DNA of 10,563 nucleotides, from the NCBI GenBank assembly GCA_023381095.1, contig JAMCTO010000187.1, positions 1 through 10,563 of the forward strand, read 5' to 3'. Below the pieces are notes generated by a model. That model searched no databases, was not told the origin of the DNA, and saw only the letters and a list, made by a program, of their open reading frames with translations. The stretch is from Bacillota bacterium. GTDB taxonomy: Bacteria; Bacillota; Sulfobacillia; Sulfobacillales; Sulfobacillaceae. The translations under genes were made by a program, and so were the position numbers. Below are positions 1 through 6,577 of the stretch, in pieces; position 1 is the stretch's first letter; each line of letters begins with the position of its first letter.

Positions 1-578
1 AAGCCGCACTAGCGTCTTTTGGGGGACTTACGGGGCAAAAGTGCCAGAGGCTTTTGATGGAACTACTGGAGTATTCGGGATGCCAGATAAGAAAAAGTCA
101 TCCGTCTGTTGCGGAATTCTCACGGTGGGGATGGCCGGACACCAGTAAGATTTTAAGCATCCCATGTATAGGCGAGGTGAGAACGCATGATGGCTCCCTT
201 TGCCGTTCTATGCCGAGCGGCGCCCCCCCCACAACCCAAACCCATGAACGCGGGCACGGCCAACATTACCTATGCGTTATGATCCCGGGGAATCCCGGTG
301 GTGACAACGAGTCTCGGCAGGATCCCTCCTGTGATAATGATTGGATCTTTCCCGATACGTACGATTCCGAGAAAGTGCTCCCCTGTCAATTAACCCGCGT
401 GAAAGGTTCCTCTACGCCGTCGCCGTTCGCTCCATTCTGGCCGAAAATTCCTCCTTATGGGCAACGATTAGGTAGAGCTAGGGGGGTTAGACCGAATTCC
501 GGATACCCACAATTTTGCACCCATGTCGGGGGCGCATGGAGCGAACGCTCATCAAAAGGAGTCTACACTAAAAGCAAT
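1..578. other. No supportable gene; downstream flank of bofA
   Basis: I see no convincing gene here. A plus-strand open frame (54-596) exists, but its translation is rich in Pro, Ser, Gly and Cys, has no domain or motif I recognise, and runs into the end of bofA on the opposite strand, so I treat it as chance. There is no tRNA T-arm signature, no rRNA-like segment and no CRISPR-type repeat. Small inverted repeats are present (CCGGG-GAAT-CCCGG at 285-298; GAGCG/CGCTC near 540-551), but neither is followed by a T run, so no clear terminator for bofA is visible. Confidence 0.5.
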
Positions 579-854
579 CTACCATCCCAGGGTTAAAGCC
601 CTCGCCGCCAACACCAAAAGAAAGCCAGGCACTCCTAACAATCCGACTACTGAGGCGGTAATTGGATTGATGCCAATATGAAAACCCATCCCTAGAGTGC
701 GATCCCAAGCCCACAGCACCAGAACCGCCACCGCAATGTTTACCACACTGCGAATAATCCAACGCGCCCATCCGCCAAAAACACGGCCTAAAAGATACAC
801 CACTAAAATGCCAAAAATCCCGGCCAGGATATCCTTCGGCTGCAACATGGCCAT
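579..854 (-). CDS. bofA: Pro-sigma-K processing inhibitor BofA family protein
   Basis: This is a 91-residue hydrophobic protein of the BofA family. In B. subtilis, BofA sits in the outer forespore membrane and holds the SpoIVFB protease inactive until sigma-K is needed. Seen here: three hydrophobic stretches, about residues 9-27, 35-52 and 66-88, and a C-terminal segment 'IGINPITASVVGLLGVPG' that matches the conserved BofA end. The length is close to the B. subtilis protein (87 aa). It is the last gene of the minus-strand cluster, 35 nt after the YaaL-family gene, the same neighbour as in Bacillus. Two ATGs are possible: 854 is preceded directly by GGGGGG, while the ATG at 848 has that G run at a 6-nt spacing and may be the true start. 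It stops with TAG. The family call is firm; the role in sporulation is inferred from the family. Confidence 0.87.
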   Translation of the reverse strand: MAMLQPKDILAGIFGILVVYLLGRVFGGWARWIIRSVVNIAVAVLVLWAWDRTLGMGFHIGINPITASVVGLLGVPGFLLVLAARALTLGW

Positions 855-889
855 CCCCCCATAAACAGCATATTGCCAAAGGACAACCT

Positions 890-1120
890 CTAGAACCGCC
901 CATGTCCCCGATATCGGTCAAGGCATTGTCGATAATGCAACTCGGCTTCATGCCAAAAATGGACAGCGTGGTCGAATACATCAGGATCCGGTTGCGTATC
1001 GAACTGTTGTTGCTGCACCCAGTTTTGATAAGCTTCACGAAATTCATCAGCAGCCCATCCGGGAGGATCTATGGGCTCACTGATGCGTCCGCGATGCCGT
1101 TCTCTCTGTAGTGGTTCCAT
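890..1120 (-). CDS. yaaL: YaaL-family (DUF2508) small protein
   Basis: This is a 76-residue acidic, helical, soluble protein with no signal peptide or membrane segment. The body has the DUF2508/YaaL pattern: an aromatic-rich helix around residues 25-40 (FREAYQNWVQQQQF), a Pro-Asp turn near 43-46, and a second helix with an E-x-x-Y signature near residues 59-62. YaaL proteins have no established biochemical role. The strongest support is position: directly upstream of bofA, as in the B. subtilis recR-yaaL-bofA order. The ATG at 1120 is preceded by AAGGAGAAGGGG, a strong Shine-Dalgarno. Its first 44 nt overlap the end of the upstream hypothetical gene in another frame, which suggests translational coupling. 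It stops with TAG. Confidence 0.72.
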   Translation of the reverse strand: MEPLQRERHRGRISEPIDPPGWAADEFREAYQNWVQQQQFDTQPDPDVFDHAVHFWHEAELHYRQCLDRYRGHGRF

Positions 1121-1430
1121 TAACCCCTTCTCCTTGTGTGGATGTCTCTTCTATAATATGGGGCAAGTTGGCGCATTGGTAATTGAGTGCAAAAGTGCTT
1201 TCGATTGTAGAAAGAGACTGGCCAATCTTTTCTAGCGTGTGGACAAGTTGTTCGGCGGAATGACGTTGTCCTTGGGCAATAGCTGCATCAATATATTGTT
1301 TAATCCATTGTTGGCGATGGTGAGTCATCGTCCACCACAGGCTGTCCCGAAGCATATGGCGATGCCGGTACAGTTGCAACAGCCACAAAAATCCCAAGCC
1401 ATCCGGTCCGAGGTCTATCCATTGACCCAA
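1077..1430 (-). CDS. Hypothetical protein upstream of yaaL (possible frameshift at its start)
   Basis: I do not recognise this protein. As read, it begins at a TTG (1430) and gives 117 residues. Residues about 10-23 are hydrophobic and Trp/Leu rich, followed by a basic, His-rich stretch, then two probable amphipathic helices (about 40-80) and a hydrophilic Thr/Ser/Arg tail that is encoded in the overlap with yaaL. The TTG has no Shine-Dalgarno at good spacing. Instead, AAGGTGG lies 7 nt before an ATG at 1447, which opens a different frame and hits TAG after four codons (ATG-GAT-TTT-TTG-TAG). One extra T in the six-T run (1437-1442), or a -1 slip there, would join that ATG to this frame and give an N-terminus starting MDFFVVLGQW. 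It is the only good candidate in the window ending in TGA. Real gene: likely; exact start: uncertain. Confidence 0.55.
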   Translation of the reverse strand: MGQWIDLGPDGLGFLWLLQLYRHRHMLRDSLWWTMTHHRQQWIKQYIDAAIAQGQRHSAEQLVHTLEKIGQSLSTIESTFALNYQCANLPHIIEETSTQGEGVNGTTTERTASRTHQ

Positions 1431-1432
1431 GA

Positions 1433-1461
1433 CTACAAAAAATCCATGGTGCCACCACCTT
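1433..1461 (-). promoter_or_regulatory. Strong Shine-Dalgarno and ATG followed by a T6 slip-prone run
   Basis: Read on the minus strand, AAGGTGG (1461-1455) is followed after 7 nt by ATG (1447-1445), GAT, then six Ts, then GTAG. This is the best ribosome binding site for the downstream gene, but it is out of frame with it by one base. It may mark the true start with a base missing from the T run, a translational slip site, or a four-codon leader peptide. Confidence 0.5.
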
Positions 1462-1823
1462 CAACAAGTTAATGGCAATATATTCCTTTGTAGGAAGAAC
1501 GTTGCATGAATTTTTTCGAAACCGGGTAAAAATAGAGCACTAGCTCTCAAGTGGAATTTTAAACTACGAACAATAGGTTTCATACATCCCCAGATAACTC
1601 AGGTAGGACGCGGTCAGGGGGAGTAAAACGTATGCGGCGGTTTGGGCACGCTATAGCCCACGTTAGCCCGTATAACTCTAGCGATTTTAAGGTCCACTCC
1701 CTGTCGCCTGAGTTAACCGATCACGTATGATAGGTTTTCTCCAAAGGTATCATCTCCCATGACAACCCATTGCCCTGTAGAACCTAATTAAAAGAGCCGT
1801 TTTCCGTGTACTGCAACGTTTAA
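1448..1823. other. Non-coding gap between the K+ channel gene and the yaaL-bofA operon
   Basis: No gene is visible in this stretch. It should hold the 3' end of the channel transcript and the promoter for the hypothetical-yaaL-bofA operon. On the minus strand a TATATT -10-like hexamer lies at about 1478-1483, 31-36 nt before the ATG at 1447, without a good -35. A short hairpin with a T run is listed separately. No repeats or RNA gene signatures were seen. Confidence 0.45.
1527..1547 (-). terminator. Weak intrinsic terminator candidate after the K+ channel gene
   Basis: On the minus strand the sequence forms AGAGC-TAGT-GCTCT, a 5-bp stem with a 4-nt loop, followed by ATTTTTA. It lies about 280 nt after the channel stop codon and before the next operon, the right order for a terminator. 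The stem is short, so the call is tentative. Confidence 0.35.
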
Positions 1824-2783
1824 TTATGTACCCGCAGTTAAAAAGAGCACCCGATCATTCATTTCAATTACACGATCTTGGTGAACGCCTAGAAAGATCT
1901 GATTTTCATGCACCAACCCGAGGAGGATGAGGCAGTTCTCCGCATTTTGAGAACGAATAGCGCTGAGTTCCTGCCCCACCCATGCGGGCGGTACCACCAT
2001 TTCCTGCAATCGAGTCTGATCTGATGCCAAGATCGTGGTAAATAGGTCGGCAGCATGAGGTGTTTCCAGGCTTTTAGCGAGCGTATGTCCTAAAAGGTCC
2101 TGTGCCGCAACGCTATGCAAAATTCCCAGATCCTGAAGGGTATGGGTTGCACGACGAGACTGGGTAATGGCAAAAATCGGTACGTCGGGAGCCAAATGCT
2201 GTGCTTCAACCGCCGTCATCAGCACTTCGCCGTCAGTTTCCCCTACCACCACAATTTGCTTAGCCTGAGACAAGTGGGCTTTGGCGAGCACGTGCGGATT
2301 GGTCGGATCCCCCGTAATACAAGGAATTTCTGGCGGCAGATGAGTCGTATCCATCATAGATACCAGAACCAGGTTTTGATGCTCCTGAAGCAGATCAGGC
2401 AGCAAATGAATAAGCAACGGACTATAGCCAAGAACGATTAGATGATCCCGTGTTTTATCCAAAGTCATACCCAGAGCCCTCCGAATGTGAAGTGATGCCA
2501 TATTGGCAGCCCACCCTGCAAAGGCTGCGCCAGCCAACGGGATTGTGGTCAGCATCGTACCCATCGCAATAACGCGACCTAGAGTGTTATGCGGCGTAAC
2601 ATCCCCGTAACCAACCGTGGTGATGGTCGTAATGGCCCAGTAGAACCCAATAAATGGAGAAACATGTTGCGTGAAGGCAAAGAGTAGGGCTCCAATAATG
2701 GTGGTAATGAAAGCGATGGTTGTCAATGTTAACGTTTGATGTTTGGTTATCCGCTTCCACATGAGAATCATAAAAAACGGCAC
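1824..2783 (-). CDS. Two-TM potassium channel with RCK (TrkA-N/TrkA-C) domain
   Basis: This is a membrane K+ channel subunit, expected to work as a tetramer gated by its cytoplasmic RCK ring. Seen in the 319 residues: TM1 at about 20-38, a pore helix at 46-56, the K+ selectivity filter TTVGYGD at 55-61, and TM2 at about 70-92. An RCK/TrkA-N Rossmann-like domain follows (about 113-230) and a TrkA-C-like end (about 255-319). The architecture matches MthK-type channels and B. subtilis YugO. The first strand reads HLIVLGYSPL, so the usual GxGxxG nucleotide loop keeps only the first Gly (119); ligand specificity may differ from NAD-binding relatives. The GTG start at 2783 is supported by AGGGGG 8 nt upstream. 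It has its own promoter and sits between recR and the yaaL-bofA genes, an insertion relative to the Bacillus order. It stops with TAA. Confidence 0.9.
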   Translation of the reverse strand: MPFFMILMWKRITKHQTLTLTTIAFITTIIGALLFAFTQHVSPFIGFYWAITTITTVGYGDVTPHNTLGRVIAMGTMLTTIPLAGAAFAGWAANMASLHIRRALGMTLDKTRDHLIVLGYSPLLIHLLPDLLQEHQNLVLVSMMDTTHLPPEIPCITGDPTNPHVLAKAHLSQAKQIVVVGETDGEVLMTAVEAQHLAPDVPIFAITQSRRATHTLQDLGILHSVAAQDLLGHTLAKSLETPHAADLFTTILASDQTRLQEMVVPPAWVGQELSAIRSQNAENCLILLGLVHENQIFLGVHQDRVIEMNDRVLFLTAGT

Positions 2784-2831
2784 GAAGCGTACCCCCTAGT
2801 ATAGGACGCTCAAAATCCCTACTCTCCGTTA

Positions 2832-2861
2832 ATTATAGATGGACGATAACCAGGGATGCAA
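2832..2861 (-). promoter_or_regulatory. Sigma-A-type promoter of the K+ channel gene
   Basis: On the minus strand, TTGCAT (2861-2856) and a perfect TATAAT (2837-2832) are separated by 18 nt. Transcription would start near 2825, giving a leader of about 40 nt before the GTG at 2783. This indicates that the channel gene is transcribed independently of dnaX-ybaB-recR. Confidence 0.7.
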
Positions 2862-2913
2862 AGCGAATAAGTAAGCCCAAGGTTGCCTTGAGATCTTTTG
2901 ATCACCACAATGG

Positions 2914-3510
2914 TTAAATTTCTTGACGCCCCTCCAGCGCTTTGGATAAGGTGACTTCGTCAGTATAGTCCAAGTCCCCGCCCATTGGCAGTCCTCGCGC
3001 AATGCGGGTCACCTTCACTCCCATGGGCTTTAACAACCGACCTAAATACAACGCGGTAGCTTCGCCTTCCAAATTCGAGCTCGTCGCTAGCACCAATTCC
3101 GTAGGAGCCTCGCGCTCAATCCGAAGCAAGAGTTCCTTGACGCGCAGATCCTCCGGTCCAATCCCCTCCATAGGAGAAATAGCCCCATGCAACACATGAT
3201 AACGTCCTTTGTATTCGCGTGTTTTTTCCATGGCCACAACATCTTTAGGCTGTTCCACAACCATAATTGTTCTGGCGTCGCGACCCGAATGACGACAGAT
3301 GGCGCAAGGGTCTTGATCGGTGAAATTGAAGCATACAGAACAGTATCGTATCCGGGTCCTGGCCGTCACAATAGCGGAAGCCAACAATTCGGCTTCACCC
3401 TGTGGCATGTTAAGCAAGAAAAACGCCAGACGTTGGGCCGTTTTGGGCCCAACCCCAGGCAATTTGGCAAGTTCGTTGACCAACTCTTGAATGGGTGTTG
3501 GGTAAAGCAT
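2914..3510 (-). CDS. recR: Recombination mediator protein RecR
   Basis: RecR acts with RecO (and RecF) to load RecA on SSB-coated single-stranded DNA during gap repair. The 198 residues equal the usual family length. A helix-hairpin-helix [13 protein letters not shown] lies at 17-29, a C4 zinc finger at Cys57, Cys60, Cys69 and Cys72, and a Toprim domain at about 80-175 with the conserved EQPKD stretch (86-90) and the [10 protein letters not shown] segment (146-155). The ATG directly follows the TAA of ybaB with no gap, so the two are translationally coupled; the RecR ribosome binding site (AGGA) lies inside the ybaB 3' end. Same order as in B. subtilis dnaX-yaaK-recR. It stops with TAA. Confidence 0.97.
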   Translation of the reverse strand: MLYPTPIQELVNELAKLPGVGPKTAQRLAFFLLNMPQGEAELLASAIVTARTRIRYCSVCFNFTDQDPCAICRHSGRDARTIMVVEQPKDVVAMEKTREYKGRYHVLHGAISPMEGIGPEDLRVKELLLRIEREAPTELVLATSSNLEGEATALYLGRLLKPMGVKVTRIARGLPMGGDLDYTDEVTLSKALEGRQEI

Positions 3511-3840
3511 TTAGAAAAGTCCTGGCATTCCCGGGATATTCATGTTGCCGGCTACGGCGGCCAGTCGGCTTGAGGCCAAATCCTGCGCCTTCTTTTGACC
3601 TTCACGCACCGCCGTCAATATGAGGTCCTGCAGCATTTCCACGTCCGAGGGATCCACGGCTTGAGGATCAATGGTAATCGACTCGATGTCCCCATGACCG
3701 TTGAACACGGCTTTCACGACGCCGCCGGACTCGACCTCTACCGTTTCCGTTCGCAACTCTTCTTGAACTCGAGCCATATCGGCCTGCATTTTTTGCACTT
3801 GCTTCATCATTTTCTGCATATTGTTGGGGTTAAATCCCAT
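3511..3840 (-). CDS. ybaB: YbaB/EbfC family nucleoid-associated protein
   Basis: This is a small DNA-binding protein of the YbaB/EbfC (B. subtilis YaaK) family, a dimer that associates with the nucleoid; its exact role is unsettled. The 109 residues show the family pattern: an N-terminal Met/Gln-rich helix (MQKMMKQVQKMQADM), a central beta region with GGVVKAVFNG (about 39-48) and the DPSDVEMLQDLI segment, then a long helix and a flexible Gly/Met/Pro tail. The ATG at 3840 was chosen because AGGAGAGG lies 5 nt upstream and family homology begins there; the frame is open further upstream into dnaX, but that part is not family-like. It follows dnaX by 83 nt and abuts recR. It stops with TAA. Confidence 0.95.
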   Translation of the reverse strand: MGFNPNNMQKMMKQVQKMQADMARVQEELRTETVEVESGGVVKAVFNGHGDIESITIDPQAVDPSDVEMLQDLILTAVREGQKKAQDLASSRLAAVAGNMNIPGMPGLF

Positions 3841-3923
3841 GATAACCTCTCCTCTGAATTGTCCTTGGTAAATAAGGGTTCCCGCCGATGTGTTCCAAGA
3901 AAAACATCTGTTGGCTAAACAAA

Positions 3924-5489
3924 TTACTCGAATCCAATGAGGTGTATATCTTCGCCAAACCACTCCCGAGCGTTAGCCGCTACATCACTTCGGTTAACCG
4001 TTTCAACCATCGGCTCACGACTATCGACAACGGCATTTTCGGCTGGATCCTCACTAGACTCCGTGGTCAAAGTATACGATATTTCATCCCCATAGATGTG
4101 CTTTAGTGCCCGTTCTAGAAGATCATGATTCGTCCCAGACTTCATCAAATCTAAATGGGCCGGAAACGCAAAGCATAATTCCAGTCCATTGCCTTTAGTG
4201 CGGCATCGGGCTTCTTTAACCAAGGCATACGTCGAAGGCCGCTCCCGTCGGATGAATTCTAATGCTTGCTGAAATTTTTCGCTGTTTGCCGGAGGCATTT
4301 CCGCCGACACGGAGGCAGATACGGAGCGCGACGGCTGCACATACGTGCTCCCCGCTTCATCAAGCAATGGAGCGCGCATTTCTGGTCTACCGGATTGCAG
4401 CAAATGCTGTCGTGTCTTAAACAAAGCCAGTTCCAGCACCAGTTGTGGAGGAAATCCGCTCTTGAGACGTCCCTCGCCTTCGGTAAGAATGTCGAGAGCT
4501 TCGAACCAAACCCGGGGCAAGATGTTGTCAGGCACCATCCCATCTAAACGTCCGAGCCAATCGCGTCGGTAACTGGGAAACAAATCTGGCCCTGCTTCAC
4601 GCCATACCACAAGATTGCGTAATTCACGAGCCACATCTCTCAGCATTTGCCTTGGGTCGCGACCTTCCTGAAGCGCATGGTCGATGGCCAATATCAAAGC
4701 GGATAGGGTATCTGCCGTCAAGGCAGATACCGTTTCTTCCAACAGCGCCGGACTCAGAGCACCAACCATGTTTTCGATATGATCCCGGGTAATCTCGACA
4801 CCCACTGAAGAAGACACTTGGTCTAACAAACTTAAAGCATCTCGCAACGCTCCATCGCCAAATTCGGCTAAAAGTTCTAATGCCTCGGGGCTAATTGGAA
4901 TTTTCTCGTGTGCAGCGACCTGACGCAATCGCTCCTGAATTTCACCCACCCGAAAGCGTTGAAATTCATATCGCTGACAGCGTGATAACACAGTAATGGG
5001 CAATTTATGAGATTCCGTAGTGGCCAATACAAAAAGCACATGTTCAGGGGGTTCTTCCAAAGTTTTTAACAGGGCATTGAAGGCTGGTTCCGTTAACATG
5101 TGCACTTCGTCGATGATGTATACACGCTGTTTGCCCATGACCGGCGCTTGTCCCAGATGTTCGCGCAAATCCCGGATTTCATCAATTCCCCGATTAGACG
5201 CCGCGTCGATCTCGATAACGTCAAGATGATTGCCGCGTTCCAACGCTACACATGAAGCACATTGGAGACAGGGATCTCCAGAGGGGGAAAGATTTTCACA
5301 ATTCACAGCCTTGGCCAAAATGCGCGCAATGCTTGTTTTTCCGGTGCCTCGAGGTCCGGAAAACAAATAAGCATGAGTTAAGCGCCGTTGTCGCACTGCT
5401 TCTCGCAACGTCATCACGACGCGGGATTGACCGACCACTTCTTCAAAAGAACGAGGACGATATGCCCGATATAGCGCTTGCCGTGACAT
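3924..5489 (-). CDS. dnaX: DNA polymerase III subunit gamma/tau
   Basis: DnaX is the ATPase motor of the clamp loader that places the beta clamp on primed DNA. The 521 residues show the Walker A GPRGTGKT (45-52), the zinc module Cys64, Cys74, Cys77 and Cys80, the Walker B/DEVH stretch IIDEVH (125-130), sensor 1 and the arginine finger SRC near 169-171, and sensor 2 GALRDALSLLDQ (213-224). Domain III follows and a less conserved tau-like C-terminal part. The length is a little below B. subtilis DnaX (563). The ATG at 5489 fits because MSRQALYRAYRP is the family N-terminus and AAGGGG lies 6 nt upstream. I saw no A-rich slippery site like the E. coli gamma frameshift, so probably one product is made. 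It heads the dnaX-ybaB-recR operon and follows the SRP RNA. It stops with TAA. Confidence 0.97.
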   Translation of the reverse strand: MSRQALYRAYRPRSFEEVVGQSRVVMTLREAVRQRRLTHAYLFSGPRGTGKTSIARILAKAVNCENLSPSGDPCLQCASCVALERGNHLDVIEIDAASNRGIDEIRDLREHLGQAPVMGKQRVYIIDEVHMLTEPAFNALLKTLEEPPEHVLFVLATTESHKLPITVLSRCQRYEFQRFRVGEIQERLRQVAAHEKIPISPEALELLAEFGDGALRDALSLLDQVSSSVGVEITRDHIENMVGALSPALLEETVSALTADTLSALILAIDHALQEGRDPRQMLRDVARELRNLVVWREAGPDLFPSYRRDWLGRLDGMVPDNILPRVWFEALDILTEGEGRLKSGFPPQLVLELALFKTRQHLLQSGRPEMRAPLLDEAGSTYVQPSRSVSASVSAEMPPANSEKFQQALEFIRRERPSTYALVKEARCRTKGNGLELCFAFPAHLDLMKSGTNHDLLERALKHIYGDEISYTLTTESSEDPAENAVVDSREPMVETVNRSDVAANAREWFGEDIHLIGFE

Positions 5490-5563
5490 GGAGATCCCCT
5501 TCTTCGGTTCATTTGCCTTATTGTACCATCTCATGCGTTAAGGCCATAGGGCGGCACCGATTA

Positions 5564-5652
5564 GGTTGGCCGCGGCACCACAACGTGCCCGCTTACCGCT
5601 GCTCCCTTCCGGGCCTGACGGGGTTCACAGGTGTTGTCCGCGCGGGACCCAA
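5564..5652 (-). ncRNA. ffs: Small bacterial signal recognition particle RNA (4.5S-type)
   Basis: On the minus strand the segment contains the near-invariant SRP RNA core: GTCAGG, then a CCGGAAGG tetraloop hairpin, then AGCAGCGGTAAG. This is the domain IV hairpin that binds Ffh, with the GGAA tetraloop. The flanks can pair into the basal stem (GGTCCCGCG... against ...CCGCGGCC). The size of about 90-100 nt points to the short form without an Alu domain, rather than the long Bacillus scRNA. Position between tRNA-Ser and dnaX is the same as for scr in B. subtilis. The ends are estimated from base pairing, within about 5 nt. It probably shares a transcript with the two upstream tRNA-Ser genes. Confidence 0.93.
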
Positions 5653-5680
5653 TCGATGCTGCTCCACGGCCTCATCGAAG

Positions 5681-5773
5681 TGGCGGAGGAGGAGGGATTC
5701 GAACCCTCGAGGCAGGTTCAGCCCACCAACACGCTTTCCAGGCGTGCGCCTTAAACCGCTCGGCCACCCCTCC
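5681..5773 (-). tRNA. tRNA-Ser (anticodon GGA)
   Basis: Minus-strand class II tRNA of 93 nt with the CCA encoded. Acceptor GGAGGGG pairs with CTCCTCC, the anticodon loop reads CTGGAAA (anticodon GGA, codons UCU/UCC), a long variable arm is present, and the T arm is GAGGG-TTCGAAT-CCCTC. It lies about 28 nt before the SRP RNA and 16 nt after the other tRNA-Ser. Confidence 0.96.
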
Positions 5774-5789
5774 GCGTTTAACGCTTGTA

Positions 5790-5883
5790 TGGCGGAGAGG
5801 GTGGGATTCGAACCCACGAGACGGGGTTAAACCGCCTACCCGATTTCGAGTCGGGCTCCTTCGACCAACTCAGACACCTCTCC
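5790..5883 (-). tRNA. tRNA-Ser (anticodon CGA)
   Basis: Minus-strand class II tRNA of 94 nt with the CCA encoded. The acceptor begins GGAGAGG, the anticodon loop reads CTCGAAA (anticodon CGA, codon UCG), and the T arm is GTGGG-TTCGAAT-CCCAC with a long variable arm. It is the first RNA gene of the tRNA-Ser/tRNA-Ser/SRP RNA string, with a TATAAT promoter just upstream. Confidence 0.96.
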
Positions 5884-5896
5884 GTACTGCTATTCA

Positions 5897-5902
5897 ATTA
5901 TA
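5897..5902 (-). promoter_or_regulatory. -10 box of the tRNA-Ser/SRP RNA promoter
   Basis: A perfect TATAAT on the minus strand lies 13 nt before the tRNA-Ser(CGA) 5' end, so transcription would start about 7 nt before the tRNA. The element overlaps the last codons and stop of tadA. The -35 is T-rich (TTTTTC at 17 nt) rather than canonical; a TTGACT lies further upstream at 27 nt. Confidence 0.55.
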
Positions 5903-5905
5903 TTT

Positions 5906-6361
5906 TTATCGCCGTTGGCGAAAAAAACTAGTCAACAACTGTTGACTCTCTTGCCGCATAACGCCCTCGGTGACCCCAAATTGATGATTCAAACGAGGAT
6001 CGCTCCCTAACTGGTACAAGCTTACTAATGCTCCACCTTTGGGATCACGAGCGCCGAACACCACTTGTGCCACGCGACTTAACACCAAGGCCCCGGCACA
6101 CATAGTACACGGTTCTAGCGTAACGTACAAGATGGTGTCTTCCAATCTCCAGCCGCCTTGCCGCTCTGCCCCCTGACGCAATACCAAAATTTCTGCATGT
6201 GCCGTCGGATCTTGCTCTGACTCCCGTCGGTTATGATCACGGGCTATGACCGTACCATCTTTACGTATTAACACCGCTCCCACCGGAACCTCTCCGGAAC
6301 GAGCGGCATTTTCTGCTTCCGCCACCGCAATGGCCATGTAGAAATTATGGTCCATAAACAC
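5906..6361 (-). CDS. tadA: tRNA-specific adenosine-34 deaminase TadA
   Basis: TadA converts A34 to inosine in the wobble position of tRNA-Arg(ACG), a zinc-dependent cytosolic reaction. The 151 residues match the family length. The deaminase signature is complete: HAE at 55-57 (His55 zinc ligand, Glu57 proton shuttle) and PCTMC at 84-88 (Cys85 and Cys88 zinc ligands), with the family segment VFGARDPKGGA at about 100-110. Two starts are possible: GTG at 6361 has AAGG at 7 nt spacing; ATG at 6355 is two codons inside. The gene begins 17 nt after tRNA-Arg(CCT), so the two probably share a transcript, although that tRNA is not the known substrate. A terminator-like hairpin lies inside its 3' coding end. 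B. subtilis yaaJ holds the same place. It stops with TAA. Confidence 0.95.
   Translation of the reverse strand: MFMDHNFYMAIAVAEAENAARSGEVPVGAVLIRKDGTVIARDHNRRESEQDPTAHAEILVLRQGAERQGGWRLEDTILYVTLEPCTMCAGALVLSRVAQVVFGARDPKGGALVSLYQLGSDPRLNHQFGVTEGVMRQESQQLLTSFFRQRR
5921..5947 (-). terminator. Terminator-like hairpin with U7 inside the tadA 3' end
   Basis: On the minus strand AGTCAAC-AGTT-GTTGACT forms a 7-bp stem with a 4-nt loop, followed after two bases (AG) by seven Ts. In DNA it is an 18-bp palindrome, AGTCAACA-AC-TGTTGACT (5930-5947). It encodes tadA residues SQQLLTSFF and lies before the tadA stop, so termination here would leave a message without a stop codon unless ribosomes prevent the hairpin. 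Confidence 0.45.
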
Positions 6362-6378
6362 TCACTAACCTTGCGAAG

Positions 6379-6454
6379 TGGTGCGCCCGGGAGGACTCGA
6401 ACCACCGACACAAGGTTTAGGAAACCTCTGCTCTATCCCCTGAGCTACGGGCGC
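6379..6454 (-). tRNA. tRNA-Arg (anticodon CCT)
   Basis: Minus-strand tRNA of 76 nt with the CCA encoded. Acceptor GCGCCCG pairs with CGGGCGC, the D arm is GCTC...GAGC, the anticodon loop is TTCCTAA (anticodon CCT, codon AGG), and the T loop is TTCGAGT. The T stem GGTGG/CCTCC has a central T-T mismatch. It is transcribed toward tadA. Confidence 0.95.
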
Positions 6455-6577
6455 ACGGATATTTCTTAACCACGGCACTACAGACTAGAGCAAGTTAAAT
6501 TGTGACCAGACACAGCATATCAAAATAGCGAGTTTCACGCAACCATCCACGGTGGGTCTCCCATGGCAATCGTTGGG

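Noticed and set aside
54..596. 180-codon plus-strand open frame
   Set aside because: Composition is Pro/Ser/Gly/Cys-rich with no recognisable domain, no good Shine-Dalgarno, and it runs into bofA on the other strand.
568..1047. 159-codon minus-strand frame overlapping bofA and yaaL
   Set aside because: It is a shifted reading of bofA and yaaL, both of which have family matches and better ribosome binding sites.
2876..2892. Hairpin CAAGG-CAA-CCTTG after recR as a terminator
   Set aside because: The stem has only 5 bp, the loop is 3 nt and no T run follows.
3841..3963. Longer ybaB start overlapping dnaX
   Set aside because: The extension is not family-like, and AGGAGAGG directly precedes the ATG at 3840.
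3924..5489. Programmed frameshift site in dnaX for a gamma product
   Set aside because: No A-rich slippery heptamer with a downstream hairpin was found in the coding strand.
5490..5534. Longer dnaX start giving 15 extra residues
   Set aside because: The MSRQALYRAYRP start at 5489 matches the family N-terminus and has AAGGGG at 6 nt.
5252..5945. Plus-strand open frames of 60-190 codons over the tRNA-Ser and SRP RNA genes
   Set aside because: They are translations of structural RNA genes and the antisense of dnaX; phrases such as 'GFEPTRRG' are typical of translated tRNA T arms.
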